From Coxiellaceae bacterium UBA1530 (GTDB lineage: Bacteria; Pseudomonadota; Gammaproteobacteria; Coxiellales; Coxiellaceae), in the NCBI GenBank assembly GCA_002323325.1, contig DCQA01000064.1, forward strand, positions 1 to 17,562: DNA of 17,562 nt, written 5' to 3'. Made by a program: the position numbers and the translations under genes. Every line of letters starts with the position of its first letter. Within the stretch, counting starts at the first letter, position 1. This document shows, one piece after another, positions 15,674 through 17,562 of the stretch. The notes beneath the pieces were generated by a model. That model worked only from the letters and a program-made list of their open reading frames with translations, was not told where the DNA came from and searched no databases.

Positions 15674-16263
15674 AGCATATATCCTTTTAAACGACTAATA
15701 ATTGCATTCGATTCATCAGTACCAACTGATTTACCTTGATCATCTTGAATCATAACCTGGTCCCCCGCTGAGACACTTTCAAGACTAATTAATCTAACAG
15801 GCGTTTTTTTACTGATAGAGCCAGAGGTTTTTTTAATGTTTAACACATACATCACCCTCTTATCGATATCCTGATCAACTAACTTTAAGTGAGGGTCTTT
15901 TTTAATCGCGTCTGACAACTTATTCCAAGCGGTACTCTTAGGTAAAATAAGAGTCATTGCCTGTACCGTTGATGACTGCTTGCGGTTTGCCATTGATGTT
16001 CTTTTCGATATTGAACTGTCTCTCGACGAAGATAATACAGGCGGCTGAATGGATGGGGATACTTGCCCCGATACCTGAGACTTTTTTGATGGGATAGGAT
16101 AGTAAGGTGATTGCTTAGGCGCGTTTACTCCAGGCGGTATCGATAATCCCGATATTGATGCAGAAGAATTGATATACTGGTCTTCGATAGACTGATCAGG
16201 CTTAGCGCATCCGGACAGTGCAAGCAGAATGCACCCAAAAACAGACCAACGGTAATTAAACAT
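15670..16263 (-). CDS. bamC: Outer-membrane assembly lipoprotein BamC, short form
   Basis: BamC is a lipoprotein of the BAM complex, which inserts beta-barrel proteins into the outer membrane. The start is a lipoprotein signal peptide with lipobox LSGC (C19), and Ala at +2 favours outer-membrane sorting. Residues about 30-95 are a Ser/Pro-rich unstructured stretch that includes SIPPGVNAPKQSPYYPIP, the conserved segment that lies along BamD. Residues about 100-196 could form one helix-grip domain (KSTAWNKLSDAIKKDPHLKL, VDQDIDKRVMYVLN). The total is 197 residues against 344 in E. coli, so the second helix-grip domain seems absent. Assignment rests on the signal peptide, these segments and the dapA-bamC-purC position. 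The start overlaps the dapA end by eight bases. Confidence 0.85.
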   Translation of the reverse strand: MFNYRWSVFGCILLALSGCAKPDQSIEDQYINSSASISGLSIPPGVNAPKQSPYYPIPSKKSQVSGQVSPSIQPPVLSSSRDSSISKRTSMANRKQSSTVQAMTLILPKSTAWNKLSDAIKKDPHLKLVDQDIDKRVMYVLNIKKTSGSISKKTPVRLISLESVSAGDQVMIQDDQGKSVGTDESNAIISRLKGYML

Positions 16264-17158
16264 AACTTCCTCTCTTTACATTATCAACAAGACCTAAAGA
16301 TGCACTCACGCACGAAACATCGGCGTGATACTGACTATCCAATTCGGTTAACGGTAGACGCAGAGCACCATGGATATACCTCATGCGCTGCAATAACCAT
16401 TTAACGGGGATCGGATTTGATTCAACAAACAAAACACGATGTAAATCTTTCAATGGCTTGTCCATGGCTAGAGCTGCACTAGTGTCGCCTGATAATGCTA
16501 ATTGAGAGATTCGATTCAATAGGCTTGGCACAACGTTACAAGTGACTGAAATGACTCCGTGCCCACCGCTCAACATAAAATCGACTGACGAAGGATCATC
16601 ACCGCTAAGGAGAGACAATCCAGTTTCAAGATCTAATAATTCGCGTAAACGATGCAGGTCGCCAGTCGCTTCTTTTACAGCAACAATATTGGATGAATCC
16701 GCTAATTTAGCAATTGTTTTGGGCAATAAATCACAACCCGATCGAGATGGTACGTTGTATAGTATCTGCGAAATCGAGCAACCCTTTGCAAGCGTAGAAA
16801 AGTGCTCAAAAAGACCCTGCTGGGATGGTTTGACGTAACAGGGTGTTATCAGCATAGCTGCATCTGAACCGAGTTCATGCGCCTCTCTCGTTAATCGCAA
16901 TGCCGTTGAAGTGCATGAGGAACCAGTACCGACTATAATAGGTAAACGACCATTTACGTGGGAAACAGTCTTTTTAATAATTGATCGTCGCTCATCCGGC
17001 GTAATGGTGGCTGACTCTCCAGTCGTCCCTAAGATCACTAAACCGTCAGTCCCTGAAGAAATATGCCAATCCACTAAACGAAGTAATGCATCGAAATCAA
17101 CCGATCGATCGGCCTTCATTGGCGTCACCAGAGCAACATAACTTCCTCTAAAATGCAT
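16256..17158 (-). CDS. dapA: 4-hydroxy-tetrahydrodipicolinate synthase
   Basis: DapA condenses pyruvate with aspartate semialdehyde, the first committed step to lysine and meso-diaminopimelate for peptidoglycan. The 300 residues show a TIM barrel with GTTGES (T45, T46), Y108 in TPCYVKPSQQG, catalytic Y134 in YNVPSRSG, and Schiff-base K162 in VKEATGD. GGHGVISVTCNVVP and ESNPIPVKW follow in the C-terminal part. All catalytic residues are present. The ATG is at 17158, with AGGGA about eleven bases upstream, which is a wide spacing. It heads the dapA-bamC-purC operon and has a promoter candidate about 50-80 bases upstream. gcvR, which precedes it in E. coli, is not here. Confidence 0.97.
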   Translation of the reverse strand: MHFRGSYVALVTPMKADRSVDFDALLRLVDWHISSGTDGLVILGTTGESATITPDERRSIIKKTVSHVNGRLPIIVGTGSSCTSTALRLTREAHELGSDAAMLITPCYVKPSQQGLFEHFSTLAKGCSISQILYNVPSRSGCDLLPKTIAKLADSSNIVAVKEATGDLHRLRELLDLETGLSLLSGDDPSSVDFMLSGGHGVISVTCNVVPSLLNRISQLALSGDTSAALAMDKPLKDLHRVLFVESNPIPVKWLLQRMRYIHGALRLPLTELDSQYHADVSCVSASLGLVDNVKRGSYV

Positions 17159-17211
17159 TTTGACTTTTTCCCTGTATTTAAGGACTGCTGATGGACAAAT
17201 CGAAGGCTATG

Positions 17212-17240
17212 ATTTTATGCGATCACCCCTCACTGTGCAA
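17212..17240 (-). promoter_or_regulatory. Putative promoter of the dapA-bamC-purC operon
   Basis: TTGCAC (-35, 17235-17240) and TAAAAT (-10, 17212-17217) are separated by 17 bases. The -10 box matches 5 of 6 bases, the -35 box only 3. The leader to the dapA ATG would be about 47 bases. The gap contains no clear terminator for the preceding MazG-like gene. Confidence 0.4.
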
Positions 17241-17277
17241 TGAGAAATTGTCCGTAAGCTCCTATATATCATATTGA

Positions 17278-17562
17278 TCACTCATCAACATTATCGAACG
17301 TTGAGCTTGTGTATTGCTTCCAATATTTTACTACAGAACTTCTATCTAAATCGCGTAGCTTTTTACCAGAGCACAAAACAAACTGCTCAAAGCTATGCAA
17401 GCTTTGAAGCTGTTTGCGATTACTGTAGGTCAAAGCGGCATCGGCTGATATACCGTGATTCTCTGCTAGTACAGTACACGAGGACAGCAGCCTACCTAGT
17501 ATTTTCTCAATATCGGAGAAAGATCCTGTTTCACAGACCTCCTCCAAATCCATAACATCACG
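17278..17562 (-). CDS. C-terminal part of a degenerate MazG-like protein (cut by window edge)
   Basis: The frame is open to the window edge, so the ATG at 17553 is probably internal and the N-terminal part is missing. The visible 94 residues line up by eye with the C-terminal domain of MazG, a nucleoside triphosphate pyrophosphohydrolase. DVM, then IEKILGRLLSSCTVLAENHG matches E. coli LEEEMGDLLFATVNLARHLG, SADAALTYSNRK matches AEIALQKANEK, and DLDRSSVVKYWKQ matches DLETMEEVWQQ. The metal-binding EExGD motif reads KILGR here, and the KFERRF motif is also gone. This copy would be inactive in that domain, if the match is right. It is upstream of dapA on the same strand. Confidence is moderate, as the identification rests on memory of the family. 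Confidence 0.5.
   Translation of the reverse strand, partial: RDVMDLEEVCETGSFSDIEKILGRLLSSCTVLAENHGISADAALTYSNRKQLQSLHSFEQFVLCSGKKLRDLDRSSVVKYWKQYTSSTFDNVDE

Noticed and set aside
17274..17555. A plus-strand frame of 93 codons at the right edge.
   Set aside because: It is antisense to the MazG-like frame, has no ribosome site, and its composition looks like a shadow.
1..17562. CRISPR arrays, insertion sequences, integrase or phage genes, tandem repeats.
   Set aside because: No repeated spacer pattern, terminal inverted repeats, transposase or integrase motif was found anywhere in the window.

Overview
The window is an ordinary-looking stretch of bacterial housekeeping chromosome. It comes from a gammaproteobacterium of moderately low GC (about 40% by eye). 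Gene content and order fit this: tRNA-Gly, pgsA, uvrC and a gacA/uvrY-type regulator lie together as in Escherichia coli and Pseudomonas. serS, lolA, ftsK, trxB, infA and clpA follow the gammaproteobacterial order, and dapA-bamC-purC is the usual operon. The protein sequences are gammaproteobacterial throughout. An affiliation near Legionellales or Coxiella-like lineages is possible from the base composition and the missing genes, but this is only an impression. No mobile element, CRISPR array, phage gene or toxin/defence cassette is visible.

Layout. 1-3387 (minus): a partial tRNA-Gly with its own promoter, pgsA (phospholipid synthesis), uvrC (excision repair), a GacA/UvrY response regulator and tRNA-Ser(UGA). 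3553-8008 (minus): serS, lolA and ftsK, covering charging of tRNA-Ser, lipoprotein transport and chromosome segregation. 8183-9488 (plus): trxB, with a TTG start behind a hairpin leader, and infA. 9492-11786 (minus): clpA, ending three bases from infA. 11787-12126: a very AT-rich gap. 12127-12687 (plus): an orphan 186-residue protein. 12703-13752 (minus): queA. 13994-14905 (plus): a multi-spanning membrane protein resembling DUF6159. 14939-17158 (minus): dapA, bamC and purC in overlapping order, closed by a hairpin that contains the purC stop codon. 17278-17562 (minus): the C-terminal end of a gene that looks like a degenerate MazG.

Twelve of the sixteen protein genes are on the minus strand, which is probably the leading strand. 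Most of the interest lies in what is missing or changed against the expected gene order. rarA is absent between lolA and serS. aat and bpt/ate are absent between trxB and infA, and clpS is absent beside clpA, so the N-degron branch of ClpAP proteolysis is not encoded at its usual place. BamC appears to have one helix-grip domain rather than two. The MazG-like fragment has lost its metal-binding motif. The two plus-strand genes on either side of queA have no recognised function. I see no clear evidence of a new multi-gene system.
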